Positions 1 to 12,998 of a stretch of 64,000 nucleotides of DNA are shown here, in pieces. The stretch lies in assembly GCA_030248295.1 (NCBI GenBank), contig JASANH010000138.1, positions 868,001 to 932,000 on the forward strand. Reading direction: 5' to 3'. The translations under genes were made by a program, and so were the position numbers. The notes under the pieces were generated by a model, which had not been told where the DNA came from, made no database searches, and saw only the letters and a program-made list of their open reading frames with translations. The stretch is from Mesodorylaimus sp. YZB2_4 (taxonomy: Eukaryota > Nematoda > Enoplea > Dorylaimida > Dorylaimidae). Each line of letters opens with the position of its first letter. Position 1 is the stretch's first letter.

Positions 1-843
1 GTTTATTGTTACTATGCAACCAGAAGACCCTCGAATTCCCGAGCGTAGGCAGGCGAACAGGAGCGCCAATTGGTGGCTAGGGCAAACGTAATCAAAGCCA
101 ATCGTATATGCTCCCTTGATGGCTAATTTGAGTATAAGCTCAACATGTGCTCCCTATACGAGTAGTTAGGTAGCACGGGTGAAGATAAGAGTGTAAAAAC
201 CGGAGCTCGTTATCAAGTACCTCGCTCATTTGATATCAGTCACGCAAGTGTCAAAGGCGGGCGAGGGTGATAGATAAGCCAAGGTGAAGTTAACTTAGCG
301 CAGCAGTAGCCTAATGGCCGAGGCGATTAAGGCTTTCGAATGGTTACGGTATTGCCTTTTATTCATGTGACCTACTAAATCCAACACCAGGACGATAAAG
401 CTTTGATAACTGCTCCGTCGTCAGCACGTCGACTGGCGCACATATATTGGCTTGAACTGTTGGCCCGGCTGCTCACGCCATCAGTTGCCAGGTGCTCCTT
501 CGGAAGGGAATGTCCAAGAGAAGATATTGGCGGGCTGATGCTGGCTCGGGGCTCGGGATTGTAGACAACGTTTCCGTATGAGCCGAGGGATAAGACCTTG
601 TATCAGATATCTTTCACGGCTCCTCAGCCTCGAGCTGCTCTGCTGTGGGATCTTGGCGGTAGCCGACGGTATGTGTCTCCAATCACATTAGCATAGCACT
701 GTGACCAAATAAATGACGCTGCATACACCGTCTCAGGTGCCAAATACGAATGCGGGCCAAGCAATAATACGCAAGCACACGACTAGCTCGATTCCATCCA
801 TATCAGCTAATCATATCACCAATGCTCCCTGCTTCGAGATGCC
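1..843. other. no gene recognised (left edge)
   Basis: This stretch lies downstream of the rough-type gene. I see no open reading frame with splice sites that resembles a known protein, and no RNA gene. It probably holds the rough 3' UTR and intergenic DNA. Confidence 0.5.
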
Positions 844-1802
844 TCAGTCGTCCTCGTTTTCGGAACTTTGTCGGCTATCATCGTGCTGAAAGTTCGCCTG
901 GGGGACTTGCTGATAAGTAGACGCGATCGACGAACTGAGAGCATTGGATGCAGCCAGGGATGCAGTGGCCGCAACCATATTCAGAGCCATGTACCTGTAG
1001 AAAGACCAGGTGTGCTGCAAAAGTGTGGATGCGTCGTGTGGCCACTCACCTGACACGTTGATCCAAGTGGGCTTTCTCGATTCTCTTGTCCTTGGCTCGT
1101 CGGTTTTGAAACCTAGAATTCAGGACTGTGACTTTCACCCGCAAGGGTTAAAGGCGAGGGTCTTTACCAAATCTTGATCTGTCCCTCAGTAAGTTTAAGA
1201 ATCTGCGCCAATTTGACTCTCCTCGATCGACTGACGTATTCCGTTTTTTGGTACTCCTGTTCCAACTGAGCTGTTTGATCGGAGCTGAAAGTGGTCCTCG
1301 GCCTGCGTTCTCTTTGACTGCGCTTTCGGCTTGGTCTTATCACACTCGCAGTGGCACTGGCCGAGTGAAGGGCAGGACTAGTCGATTTTGCGGGCGCGGT
1401 GTTCTGAATCCTCAAATCCAGTTCCCCCGAGGTCTGGGGAGTCCGAGTCAAGGTAGCCGATTGAGGTTGTTTCTGAATCAGGGACACTTGCACCTGTTGT
1501 TGTAGCTGGTTCTGATAATGAGTGAGCTGTTGTCGGCACTGGTGGGCCAACAGGGCATTTATGCTGAACGGCATAAAAGTAGGTACGTCAGCCGATGCGG
1601 GCCTTGATTCTGTCACGTCTGCCGTCGCTGTATCGGAGGCGAGTGCTGTCGAGGACGACTCGGATGGGCCGTCCGAGTCTGGTTTGTTGTACCTGACGAA
1701 AGCTGAACTTTGCGAAGGTTGGAAGCCGAAGTCGCCGAAGTGCTTGGACTGCGAATTCCAAGAAGTGCAATCGGAATCGGATGTCAGCTTGGCTACGTCC
1801 AT
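844..1802 (-). CDS. ro: Rough-type homeobox transcription factor
   Basis: DNA-binding homeodomain protein, nuclear; Drosophila Rough acts in photoreceptor patterning. Three exons: 1802-1168, 1112-1050 and 994-844, giving 282 aa; both introns are 55 nt. The homeodomain starts near residue 160 with RRPRTTFSSDQTAQLEQEY. Its third helix is split by intron 1 (QIKIW | FQNRRAKDKRIEKA). The Rough signature is the AKDKRIEKA stretch together with LDQRV just after the homeodomain; most other homeodomains have AKWKR here. The N-terminal 150 residues are Ser/Thr/Gln-rich and the tail after the homeodomain is only about 60 residues, ending in acidic ENEDD. The ATG at 1802 is preceded by a possible 3' splice site, so an upstream non-coding exon is likely. 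Family assignment is confident because of the helix-3 extension; the role in this animal is inferred. Confidence 0.88.
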
Positions 1803-2922
1803 CCTGGAACGTACACAACCGCTGTCGGGAGTGCACGGACAACCAGGCCGATTAGAGGTGGTCGAGAGGGAGTCGCGCTGATCACGACTGGGGGCCTGAT
1901 ATCTCAGTCCAAAATTGGCCCCACTTGGTCACTGCATGCGTCCCAGCCCAGCACCCACTTACCCGCTCAGTCACTGGTCGCGTCTCGTTCAGATTAGGCA
2001 GCGATCGGGGCCAGCGCAGCAAGGTGAGGGGCGGCTAGGTCGATGGCAATGACGGATGGTCGTTGCTCGACGGCCGAGGATGTTGCTAGCGAATCGAGTC
2101 CCGACCAAACGTACGGTCCCGTGCCGTGTACGAGCGCAGGTGTTTTAGCTGACGGCCACCCTAATTATCTTCTTTCCTACTTACATGGATTTCTCCGAGC
2201 TCGCTCCATACCGTCTATTTTCCTGGCCAAAATTGGACGGCCGTCATCCAACGGCCAACATAATTTCATATTAAGGCCTTGTTTTTAATATTAATAGCCC
2301 GACCCCCTCGCCGCGCAGGTGCCTCCTTAAAACGCCGAGATAACAACTTCTCGCCACCCGGTCTAGCTCAACAATAAACGCCCCTTCCTTGACTAAATAG
2401 CCGCTTAATTTGCACGCAATTAGTCGCTCCCCGATGCCCCCTTATCGCCCGGGGGCCAAATATACCCAAACCTGCTACCACATTTCCTCATCCTTCATCA
2501 ATCATACCCAACAAATCACAAACACCAATTCCATCAAGACACACACTCGACTATCAAAACGCCTATTTCACCAAATTTTTAAAGTTTTTTATGGCTTTAC
2601 CCACATCCTACAAATAAATGGTCTCACTTGTCCCACCAGCATCGAGAAAAATCACACTTTAATTATGCAAGCCATGCGACAAAACAGAAATGTACATGGT
2701 CTAAATACTGCGCACCTACAGTATCAGACAATGCAGGAATCCTCCTAATAATTGGCTTAATGTAAGCTTAATTAAACGGAATAACTGGGCTGAAAACAGC
2801 ATTGCAAATCAAAGAAACACGAAGTAGGCAAAACAAAATTCAGAATACCGTTAGTTACCTAGCGAAGCCTCTAAGCCTACAAAACCACACCACCGTACCG
2901 AGTGCAACATGCCTCACGATGA
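1803..2922. other. intergenic: rough 5' side / cyclin T 3' side
   Basis: No gene is seen here. It lies upstream of the rough ATG and downstream of the cyclin T stop, so it should contain the rough promoter and cyclin T 3' UTR. I could not identify a TATA box or poly(A) signal with confidence. Confidence 0.5.
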
Positions 2923-5900
2923 CTACGACGGTGGAGGGGGAGGCGGAGGACCAGGAGGTAACGGGGGATTCGAGTCATTGTGACCGTCACCCTTCGAGCC
3001 GGCATATTTGTCCCGCGTGTCTCGACCGCCACTGGACGACGAAGCAGCTGCCGTCTTCATATTCATGCTCTTCAGCTTCTCTAACTTTTGCAATTTCATA
3101 AGCTGACCCGCTTTTTGAGCAGCTTGTCGAAGTGTATCATCGTCCAAACCGACATCGTTTGTCGCCCGAGCAGACCCTTGCGTGTCATCGTGACGTTTCT
3201 AAGAAAGTACATCTTCGTCCCTATCCACCTTCGTCTAACACAACTCGAATCCCTACCTGAATCCCAGAATGACCTGACCTCTGAGGAGAGCGCGCATCGC
3301 CATCAACCTTCTTTGGCGGTTTCTCGCGTCTCTCGTCCCAAGACTGTCCATTAATCGCTACCGCAGTACTGTGACTGCTGTTCTTCGGGATCACCGATCC
3401 TCCGCTGTGAGCCGCCGCCGTAGAATCACCACCGTGCGAATAACCACCCTTCGAATGCCTGCTTGACCCGTGATTGCCACCATTATCAAGATCAGTTTTG
3501 GGCATTTTCCGTTCCCGATCGTCGCTGTCATTGTCAGCGTCATTATGGCGTTTTCTTGAGCCGAAACTATCGTTGCCTGCACTTTCGGAATATTGGCGAC
3601 TGTAATCCGTTTTAACTGAACTACTGGGCCGTTGATCGTGACGATGCGAGCCCGAACTGCCACTTGTTGGTCGTTGAAAATGCGTTTTCGATTCTGATTC
3701 TGCATATCGAGGACGGCCCTGCCGATCGACGGAGCGATGTTCCTGACGCTTCTCGTGAATTTCCTTCGCTGTCATTGATACATCGGGCATGAAACTCTTG
3801 CGCCCCGTCGAAGATGGTGAATCAGCCGCGTTTCTCGAATTGTACTCAGGCCGGCGCTCTTTCATACGATCCATATACGACTTTAGATCCACCTTTGCCG
3901 TCTCCGGCCTTTGTTTCTTTTCGGAACTCGAATAAGATGCCGATGACTCGGTATGGCCAATCGTTTTCGAGGATGCAGAAACCTCAACAGCCGATGTCGC
4001 ATCGGATTTTTGAGCATTTGATAGGTCCGCATCGACTTTGACTTTGGAAGCAGCTGCGGGTCGACCAGCAGCTGCGATTGAAGCCGTAATCGAATTGTAC
4101 AATGCCGACTCTTGAAGCTCTTCGTTGCCGGCTCCATCTGACGTCGACGCACCGCCGGCGCCTTCTTCCCGCTTCACAGCCAAATAACGCTTGATCTTCA
4201 GTCGTTCTGGGCATTTCTGATAAACGTTTACGATCTCTTCGGCCAAGGCTAAAAATCAATGCTGCGACTAAATTATACCTTTTAATGCCAAGCATTGACC
4301 CCCCCCCCCCATTATTAACTTACCTTCCAAGATCTCCTTCGTGACTTCATTGTCAACGTAGTAATACCACGGCTTGCCTTCGTGCGAGGTGGGTATCTGT
4401 GCACGAAAATCAAGATTACCGAGCTGGACGTCAAGTTGGAGAAACAGCATAATCTAAACTGCGCTTTATCTCGCTGCTGCAGAAAGACGGATTGTAGTTC
4501 CAAGTGCATGCGCGACCCCATGATCGAGGACAGCCTAGACGGCGACAGTGGAGAGCCTACAGTGTGTCATGCTGATCGATCGGAAGAGCAAGCCTTTCCG
4601 AAAGGAAGCAAGATGCTTGCCGAGATAACGAATCATCTGTGTGCCCTAGTTATTTGTTTTCCTACACCTTAGATAACTGAAAATAAACAATCAAACCTGC
4701 TCCTTTCAATACCTCGTCGCCGTTTGCGGATTAGAATTACATAGATGGGAAGCCCTCCTCAGTCGCGCGACAGCCTCGACCAGGTATCCGAAGCTATGAG
4801 TTCAGCTCGTTCCTGGGAGGAAGGGCAACAGACGCACGACGTAGGGCGAGCATTTACGGCTCTTTACTGAGAATAAACCCCCCGCGTGCTCTATCAAAAG
4901 CCCATCATCAGTGCGTCGTCCCTCATTCCGCCATCACCACCACCACCGCCGCTGTTCTGGCAGCGATCGAGAAGAAATTTCCGATCGCGATTACAAACCG
5001 CTCAAAAACCAGCTTTGCGATGAGGCATCATGTGGGCCGCCGACGCCGCGTCCGGGCATCTGGCTTCAGAAAGCCGACCACGAGCACAACGGACGCAGCT
5101 TTATACCGTAGCAGCGGGATAGTAGCGCATTCGTGATTAAGTTAATTGGCACTACTACCTCCCACTTGGCCCAACTGCAGGCCAAAAATATAGAGGCGCA
5201 GGCGACTACCGCCGGTCGATAACGGAGGCAAAGTGTTGTCAGGTGGAGGCTGAAAGAAAAAAGCAATGTACAAAGGATCACGGGGCGGCATAATTAGCAT
5301 GGCATAATATGACTGAGCTTCTCCTTTTATCACCGTTCCTACAGGTCTCCCTCATAGAGCACGTGAAAAAACCGAACGTACCAATCGTTCGTGAAATGGT
5401 AAGCGGCTTGTGCCAGCTCTTTCGGCGCTGAAAGGAGGATGAGGTTCAAGCCTTCTCAATCTCTAACGTACAAAGCCCGTCGATAACTAGGGATAAGGCC
5501 CACGCGGTCATATAAGCCGATGTGCTTACCTTTCACCATCTGAATGCACTTAACAACGAATTGATTCGGCACAACCACAGTCAAATCAAAACCTGAAACG
5601 GACCACATTGTAAAACGTTGATCACAGTGTTCACTCGAATTTTACCCAATGTCTGCAACAATATATTCTCGAACGTGATGATTTTTTGAGCTTCTTCGTT
5701 GTATCGCTAAAACTCCAAAACACCACTCAAACAAAATGCCGGATGATCTCAACACAAAACATACGTCCGACTTGACGTCTAAAGGTGGTTCATCCCGATG
5801 CTGTAAAGCGTGCGATACTTTGACAATATACTCCAACTTTCGAGGCATCTCTTCCACTTTGGCCGCCAAAAACGTGCATGCGGCCGCAACATCCTGTAAT

Positions 5901-6327
5901 GCGTAAGCCCTGGAACCCCAAGTACCAACACACCTCCCACTTTCTTACATTCCTGGGGAATCGACGAAACGAGTGAAATACGTAAAATCTATGCATGTAC
6001 ACCATTGCAACGTTCATTACTAAGTGTGATCTGAAAACAAGGCAGTTTTCTTGTCATGAGAATAGTTTCAAATGTCTTCGTACGGCCAACTTACAACTGC
6101 AGTTTACTGCCAAGCTCGTGAATGAAGCCAGCCGCTTGCTGGCGATAGTACAATTCCTTTTCTAAATCGATTCCCGATTTTAGACTTGGATTATCCTCGT
6201 GAAGCACTTTACTCGAGAAGAACCATCGAGCAGGCGTTCCTGGCATGCACTCGGGAATCTTCGGCGAAGCGCTGACTTCTTTTTGGGAATCTTGCGAGGA
6301 AGCCGCGCGACACGGCGACGATGCCAT
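2923..6327 (-). CDS. CycT: Cyclin T, regulatory subunit of P-TEFb
   Basis: Pairs with CDK9 to phosphorylate the RNA polymerase II tail and release paused polymerase. Ten exons: 6327-6095, 6030-5949, 5893-5765, 5706-5646, 5592-5530, 5427-5382, 5249-5159, 4396-4324, 4248-3257 and 3198-2923; they sum to 681 aa (human cyclin T1 is about 726). The first 270 residues form the two cyclin boxes, with family landmarks [52 protein letters not shown] and GKPWYYYVD. The long exon 9 encodes a Ser-, His- and Lys-rich disordered tail, and exon 10 ends in a poly-proline run. Intron 7 is long (about 760 nt); most of the others are 55-120 nt. The ATG at 6327 follows a plausible 3' splice site, suggesting a 5' UTR intron. 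Intron 8 carries a G12 run near its donor. Confidence 0.95.
4299..4310 (-). repeat. G12 run in cyclin T intron 8
   Basis: Twelve consecutive G on the coding (minus) strand begin about 14 nt downstream of the 5' splice site of this 75-nt intron. G-runs can act as intronic splicing enhancers in animals; whether this one does is inference. Confidence 0.8.
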
Positions 6328-7665
6328 AGCTAAGGTAACCATAACACAATATACGATTTATTACAGATATAAATTAAGGCGAAGGCGGAAATGATTGAGC
6401 TTTCGATCGATGATCGATTGAGGAAACGCTTAGTCACCGATCGAAGAAATGTCGGTCGGCGCAAGATCGAATAAAACCGGAAGTAACACGCCAGACGCAC
6501 TGAGACACAGGCTGTTCTGTTATAAGCAGAATGCTTCGGACTGCTTATGACAATTCAAAAATCTCTCCGCGCCATTGGCCTCCATGCCGCGCACTTCCGC
6601 CTTCTTTTTCCCCTCCTGCTTGCTTGTTTGCGCTCGGCATTTCTTCAAAGCTTAATCAAATGCGTCACAGCTGCCCGATGATTTGGCCAAGTTTTAATCC
6701 TAACGTTTGGCTCAGCTGCCACGTTGCTTCATCGGTGCGATTTCGGTGCATCTCTTGTTCGGACCGACTCAACAAACGTACCCCGCCCGAGCCTACTGGC
6801 ATATTGCACTACGCATTTTATTCGTGAATCCGAAAAGAGTTGGCGAGAATAGTAAGCGTGTCAAGAAAGCATCGTAAATGCACGAGATAATGTTTCCACC
6901 AGAAAAATATCGCCGACAGCACACAGAAAATGTTGCCTCCTTTGAAACACACCTAAGGCAAATTGTCCAAAGAAAAGCCCATAGTCAAGTAGAAAACTCA
7001 TTCGTAGACTACTTCCACAGCGCGACAAACAAGGCAATACTTGAATTCATAATCCTAATTACCCAAACCACACATTTCAGTACATTTTGAAACACAGAAC
7101 TCTAGAAGCAGTCAAATCGCACTTACACGTCTCCCATACGTTCAATCAACATAAAAGCTTCGGTCACTTCAAAACAATTTTGAACACGAATGAAACAATG
7201 CTGGAGACCATTTTATCAAAATGACCAGCCAACAGAAAAAACCCCAAATCGGTAATCCCCACTCAAGTCGATTACACACATCGAAAAAGAACGAGAAAAA
7301 AACAGCTCAGAACAGCGCATTAGCAGCAACAATGTTAACAAAGCCATGTACAGTACAAGATGCATTAGCACAGGAATCCCAAACTAACTGGAACGATGCC
7401 AAAAAAGAAACAAAAAACTTTTAACCGCCTCGCAGAATAAACTTGAACCAATCCCTATTTCTAAGCACATTCGTCAAACAAGTACAAACAAAAACAAGAA
7501 TGAGTTTTTCCTACTATAAACTCGTAACAACTACGCTCCCCGCTTAGCGATTCCAATAATCACTGGGACTACGCATGAAACTGAGCAAAAATTAACAATG
7601 CGCTGCCAAACTATCATAACCTGATGTACTACAAAATAGGTGGAAGACGGGCCAAAATTTACCAT
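6328..7665. other. intergenic: AKAP1 3' side / cyclin T 5' side
   Basis: No convincing gene. Short open frames in the A-rich part (6.9-7.5 kb) have low-complexity Lys/Asn/Gln translations and no supporting splice sites. The cyclin T promoter and first non-coding exon should lie in 6.3-6.9 kb. Confidence 0.5.
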
Positions 7666-10600
7666 CTACTCCGACCACTCGGCGTTTTCACTCTCGGCCA
7701 GCAGTCGATTGACCATAACTTTCTGAAAAGAAACAAGCACTTACTCACCACAAAACAAGGCCTTTCAAACTCAAGTTTTGTTCTCCAGCACGATTTCTAG
7801 CAATCTCAGAGTACATCAGTTTAACATCCCTTAAACTGCCAATTACCCTAGTTTTAGCACAAACCTGTCCATTATTGCCCCCGTATAACTGGCTGCTGTT
7901 CAACAAACATCAATGAAAACTCGTGTCTAAACTTGCAATCAGCACAACGAGCGCACTTTTACCTTCGAGTCCTGCGTAGGCAAATACAATTCAACCAAGG
8001 GGAGATGATCACTGGCGTGCCCGACAACCGCTGCTTCCAGCACTTTGCCTTGCGATAATTGTTCGAACAAGGCCAAAGCTTCTTGAGACCAGTCAGCTTT
8101 CCCTAAATATACAGTCGATTCATAATCAATCTGAGCCAGCAACCCGCAATGCAGTACGTACCCTTCCACGGTTTCACATGGGCCAAATAACATTCGGTTG
8201 CTTGAAAAGGTAATGTCATAAAATCGCTCCTAAAAACAGCACATCATTGACGAAATTGACTTCAAATACTAAAACTATAAGACGCAACCCAGTGCCTCTC
8301 CAAATCCATTCCTTACCTAATTTGACGTAGGTCAGACGCTGGTATTTTCGTGTAGCCTCCATAATCCACGAACTTAACCAGCACGTCGTCCGAATCTTCG
8401 TTAACCTCGATCGTTTGAGCTCTGTACCAACCGCCGAGAACTGGGGCAGCACAAATTACACCAACTAAAACAAAAACAGTGTTGCGTCACTGCGCCATCA
8501 TATATATCCTCTGACATAAAGTTCACAGATTTTTCGAAGCCACATAACTTTTTTCTACCCCACCTGCTCATGTACTTCTTATCTCATTTTCAGTAAACTA
8601 GATTGATTTATAGCCACGTGTGTTCCCGTATGTGACCTTATTCAAACCCTACATTTGCAAATTTAGCTTCGAAACAAATGTGACCTCATTTCGCATGTAG
8701 GTAGAACGCACGAGTGCCCAAACCAGAATTCACGATCAGCATCCGCCTCTTTGTCATCGCGCCTCAGCTCAATTAATCATCTACTCCTACAGGCTCTGCC
8801 AACCGGTCCTTTGAAGTCCTGCCGCCCCAACATGTACTGGTTTAAAGAGAAACATCAATTCTGTGAGACAAATACTTTCGAAACATGACCTCAGTCACGA
8901 TCTATAAATTGCACCCACATCGATCACAAAGTGACCGATAACACGCCAAAACACAAATCCCCCCCGCAACTTACTGTCGACAGGACGCGGCAACGGCGGC
9001 ACTCCGACTGACTGACCATATACGGCTTGCATGTACTGGTCCAAACGGGACAACGATGAAAACGTTGGATGCGTTGGTTGTTGAACGAAGAAATGCCCAG
9101 CGTTAACAATGCTACTCACCACCACCTCGCAACTCACGCCGTCCGGCAAATTCAGCTGAAACAAATCCATAGTTACGAACGTGCATTGCGTACGAATCTT
9201 CAACATTCCTATTTGGTTTTAGAGACCACCCTGCTGCGATGAATGCGGAAACTCTTTTCAGCTGGCGTCTGTATCGTCAGCCACGCTTTTTTAGAACATT
9301 CTGACGAAATTAAGCACCTATGCTTGCGCGTTTCTTTTTGGCTCTTAGCCACCATCAGTCAAAGGGACAGCTCGGCATTTTTGCGCTGGCTTCCAAGTTC
9401 GTCATATGACGATACAACCGCACCTTCCCTGCTAACGACTACCATATATCAGCGGACGCAATTGGCAGATACCACCCGTTCTATCGTCACGTTTGCCGCT
9501 TCTTTCTCGCGCCAATCGAGGCGCTACGTAATCTATCATGTGCTCTTCAGATGGGTCGCGAACTTTGAAACAGCCAAAGGCCTAGCCAGCACACGCGAGA
9601 GAGATTCTCCCGCCACTCGAGAATAGTAAAAAACCATTTATCCCATTTTGAACGCATAAATGAGAAACCCCCAAGCGTGCGAATTCCACATTGCTGTAGG
9701 TACCGAGCGCCACCTAATTTTAGCACTCCACGTTTATTCTTCGAAACACACCTGGTTACAAAAACGGTTAGACCCCAGCCGGTCCAGTGAAAGTTCGTGT
9801 TTTATTAGTTCGGCGAACTAGCGTTGCGCGGCCTTTTTTACAACAAAATACAACACTCACCTGAATGACATTATCCCACACGGGCGTGTGAGAGGTGGTT
9901 ACTGGCGGCGGTATGATCGGCGTCAACTTCAAGTCTGGGAATCGTGATGGAGGAAATTTACGCCTTATAAGACGCAGACACTTGTTTATTTGTTCACGAG
10001 TACCTAGAAAAACGAAACGAGTACAGAAACCTCGACCACAAGACAAATCACGCACACATACCTTCCAGAGTACAGATCTTGTGCCTGTCGCTGAAAAAAT
10101 GTTGCCTAATGACAATGTGCGCTTGCGATTCCTGCGTCAGCCACTTGATCGTTGTTCCCTGTTTGCCGATCAGCAGACCAACGATATCTTGCGGGACCTC
10201 GAATTCGTAGACGGCCGGTATTTCGATCAACTCTTCAACCGGACTCATCGACGACGTTAGCTCGAGCGAATTGCCTTTGCCGCTATCCTGAGAGCCCTTG
10301 ACACAAAGGCAGAAATCATCGTTAGTGTATTGCATACATTATTTCCATCATCCACTCATCTCTACGCCACAAAGCACTTGATCCACCTGCTCGGCACCGG
10401 TCATGGGATGGGCAGTGTGTACACGCCAGCTTATCTTCTCGACCAACAGTTTACACGCTGCTGTCTGTACCCTGTGCGCGCATGTTGCCCGCCCCCATGC
10501 TTTGCTGTCACACTAAACTGACACTCCGGCCATCATTTAGCTGTGGCTTATTTGCAAATAGGCATATGTGTTTGGCCCGGTCGAAGGGCTCCTCATCAAA

Positions 10601-12998
10601 AGACTCCGTAGCCCTAATTGAAAACGAAACGTGGGTGCGTCCGCCCGTTTGCCAGCTGTGTCACAAAGTGCCTTCGTTGAGCCTGCCTACTAGACGTCTC
10701 GAACAACATTCGCCATTTTTGCAACATGATGGCGCGCTAGGATGACCGAGCTTTCGTTATCTTTGCGCTCTTACATGCCTATCGTCCTCTCACAACGGAA
10801 GCGTAAATTGCTCACAAAAACCAGATTCGGCAAGCACGCCCTGGCTTCTCTATCAGCAACAGTTGTGCAAATGGCGGGCCTCCCACCCGCCACTGCCAAC
10901 CAATGTCGGCGTGTACCCTACCCGAGCCGTCCTCTGCATGGCAGTGATGAGTTACACAGGTGCGCGGGCCAACGTAAAACGAAAGCGTTAAATTTGCCAT
11001 GCAAATAGAACCAGTGGCCGAATAAAACGTCTAATCCTCTCCGCTCAAGGTGAGGGCCCTCCCTTGGTAAACCGATACACCAGCGCTTGGCAAAACGGTC
11101 CCCTCTTTTGCCACTGATGCGCGCGGCCTTGACAGTTTCCCCGTGCACCCTATTGACTCACATTTCTAGGGGCGACCTCGTTTTTTAATAGGCCTTGTGG
11201 GAATGAGTGCCACAAATGCAAACTCAAATTTTGATACATAATCCGATTACGCACGGCGTCATTATCAGCCCCTCGTCGGCCTATGATACCAGCCCCGACT
11301 TTAGCAAAAACTCCGACTTGAAACACGCCTGTGAGAAGTACTGTGCAAAAAAGAAACCTTTCCGAGCCCCCCACCAACATCAACCTGGCGAAAAACTGGC
11401 ATTGATGGACGAGAAACCGGAATTCCAACGCAGACAGATAAAAGATAACAAAAGCACGGACGCCCATCATCTTTTGACGAGAGCTGGAATACCGACGCGA
11501 ACCTATCTGCCTACGTATCGGTCGCGCGTTTCTTGACGCCGAATCCGAAGACGTCGTCTCGACGTCGGCCATTTCGTTTTATCCACATCGAAAAAACTCC
11601 TCTCGCGCCATTCGCAGGTCGCCGAAGCAGACGACGCGACAAAAACGTAAAGACAGACCGGTTAAGCGAGAGCCGATAGAACGCCGAATGAAATGATCGC
11701 CGCCGAGCGGGTTGGAGACGTAGACGTTGGCACGGCCCTTGCATCTACTGTGCATAGCATTATACAACAGACATGAAAGCTCTTCGTCGTCAAACCGCGA
11801 TCCGCAGGAAAAGTGGATGGCGAAAACGAGGAACCTGCTCAAACGACTACGGGAAAGGGAAAGGCGTAAATCGACGCTAAGCGCCCGACAAAATAACGAC
11901 AGGTATAGTCAAAAAAGCTGTTCATGTACCAGTTGGCGCTCAAAACGCTACGAATATAAAAACCCCTTGTTCCCACTCCCAACTGGGGACCACCATCGTT
12001 CTCCGCAAAGATCCGGCGCGCGCAACATAACACTCATCTAGGCAGCGAAATGTTGCCAGATTCTAATAAAAGTTTACGAAAAACTGACAGCTTTCTACGG
12101 AAATTATCATACAAGTGAAGAGTAAGAAATGACTTACCTCGCTGTGCATATCGGACGAGAGTGACGGGCTTTCGACGCACTGACCCTTCACTGATAAGGG
12201 CGATGGCGCGTCGTGTGTTGCACCCTCTTGAAAGCCGTTGGTCTGAATACTGCCCGAGCCATCGGCGATGTATTGAATCTTCGAGTCTTGTCCACTGAAG
12301 TAAGCCGTATTGCTCACCATTTGACACTTGGCCGAAAATTCGGCTGCTAATTGAGCACCACGGATTTCGGCGTCAGTGGCGCATTGACGATGACGATGGA
12401 TGTCGTCCGAAGACCAATCCGGTTGTTTCAATATATTGGTGACTGGCGCCGAGGCTTCGATGATCGCCGGGTCGTTGAAGATGTTTCCCGCTTGACAGTG
12501 TTTGCTTGTACACGAAGGCGGTGCTTGTTGAGACGGCAAAAACTGAAAAGCCGACTTGGACGAGGCGTTAGCTGCGTGCTCGACGCCTTGGTGATCCAAA
12601 CCGCAACATCCGTTCATTTGAACAGGCGCCTCGTCTCTATTTCTCCGATGATGGCGATAATCTCTTCGGCCTCCACGAGCGCCGTCTCCACTCGAAAATG
12701 ATACCACGGTTGTTGTCATGTCGGTTTGTTGTGGGGACGATGACGATTCAATCACAATATCCCTTTTGATTCCTTTTTCCAAGACCACTTTTTCGGAGGC
12801 GGCTTTTTCCTTGAGCTCCTCTCCCGACGATAATCGACGTTTATAAGGCGACGACGAAGATTGAGATTTAGATAATTTGAGATGACCAGAAAGACGCCGT
12901 TTACGATACCAATGGAAAGCGGCCGACGCACAAACGATAGCGGCCGAGATACTGCCAATTATAATCACTGCCCTTCTGGCATTTGGGGCAGAAGACAT
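7666..12998 (-). CDS. AKAP1: AKAP1-like mitochondrial A-kinase anchor (KH + Tudor)
   Basis: Outer mitochondrial membrane scaffold that in known animals binds PKA and mRNAs encoding mitochondrial proteins. Exons 12998-12138, 10296-10062, 10003-9861, 9155-8975, 8464-8317, 8229-8162, 8102-7963 and 7722-7666 give 610 aa. Residues 8-30 form a membrane segment followed by YRKRR, the expected outer-membrane anchor. The KH domain (about 300-370) has GLLIGKQGTTIKWL with the GKQG loop. The Tudor domain (about 415-500) shows AGHFFVQQPTHPTF, WYRAQTIEVNEDSDDVLV and FVDYGGYTKI, all typical of AKAP1. A helix near 210-232 (AQLAAEFSAKCQMVS) could be the PKA RII-binding helix, but that is a guess. Intron 1 is unusually long (1,841 nt) and I see no exon in it. 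AKAP1 is favoured over other KH/Tudor proteins such as TDRKH because there is one KH domain and the Tudor sequence matches. Confidence 0.93.
8959..8965 (-). repeat. G7 run in AKAP1 intron 4
   Basis: Seven G on the coding strand start about 10 nt downstream of the 5' splice site at 8974. It is short, but placed like the longer G-runs in cyclin T, TRMT6 and the LRR gene. Confidence 0.6.

Noticed and set aside
1248-2288. Several plus-strand frames over the rough exon and its upstream DNA
   Set aside because: They are shadows of the minus-strand coding exon or lack any family resemblance and splice support.
11150-11572. 140-codon minus frame in AKAP1 intron 1
   Set aside because: Placing it as an exon would need a phase change and adds nothing AKAP1-like; exon 1 joins exon 2 in phase 0 without it.
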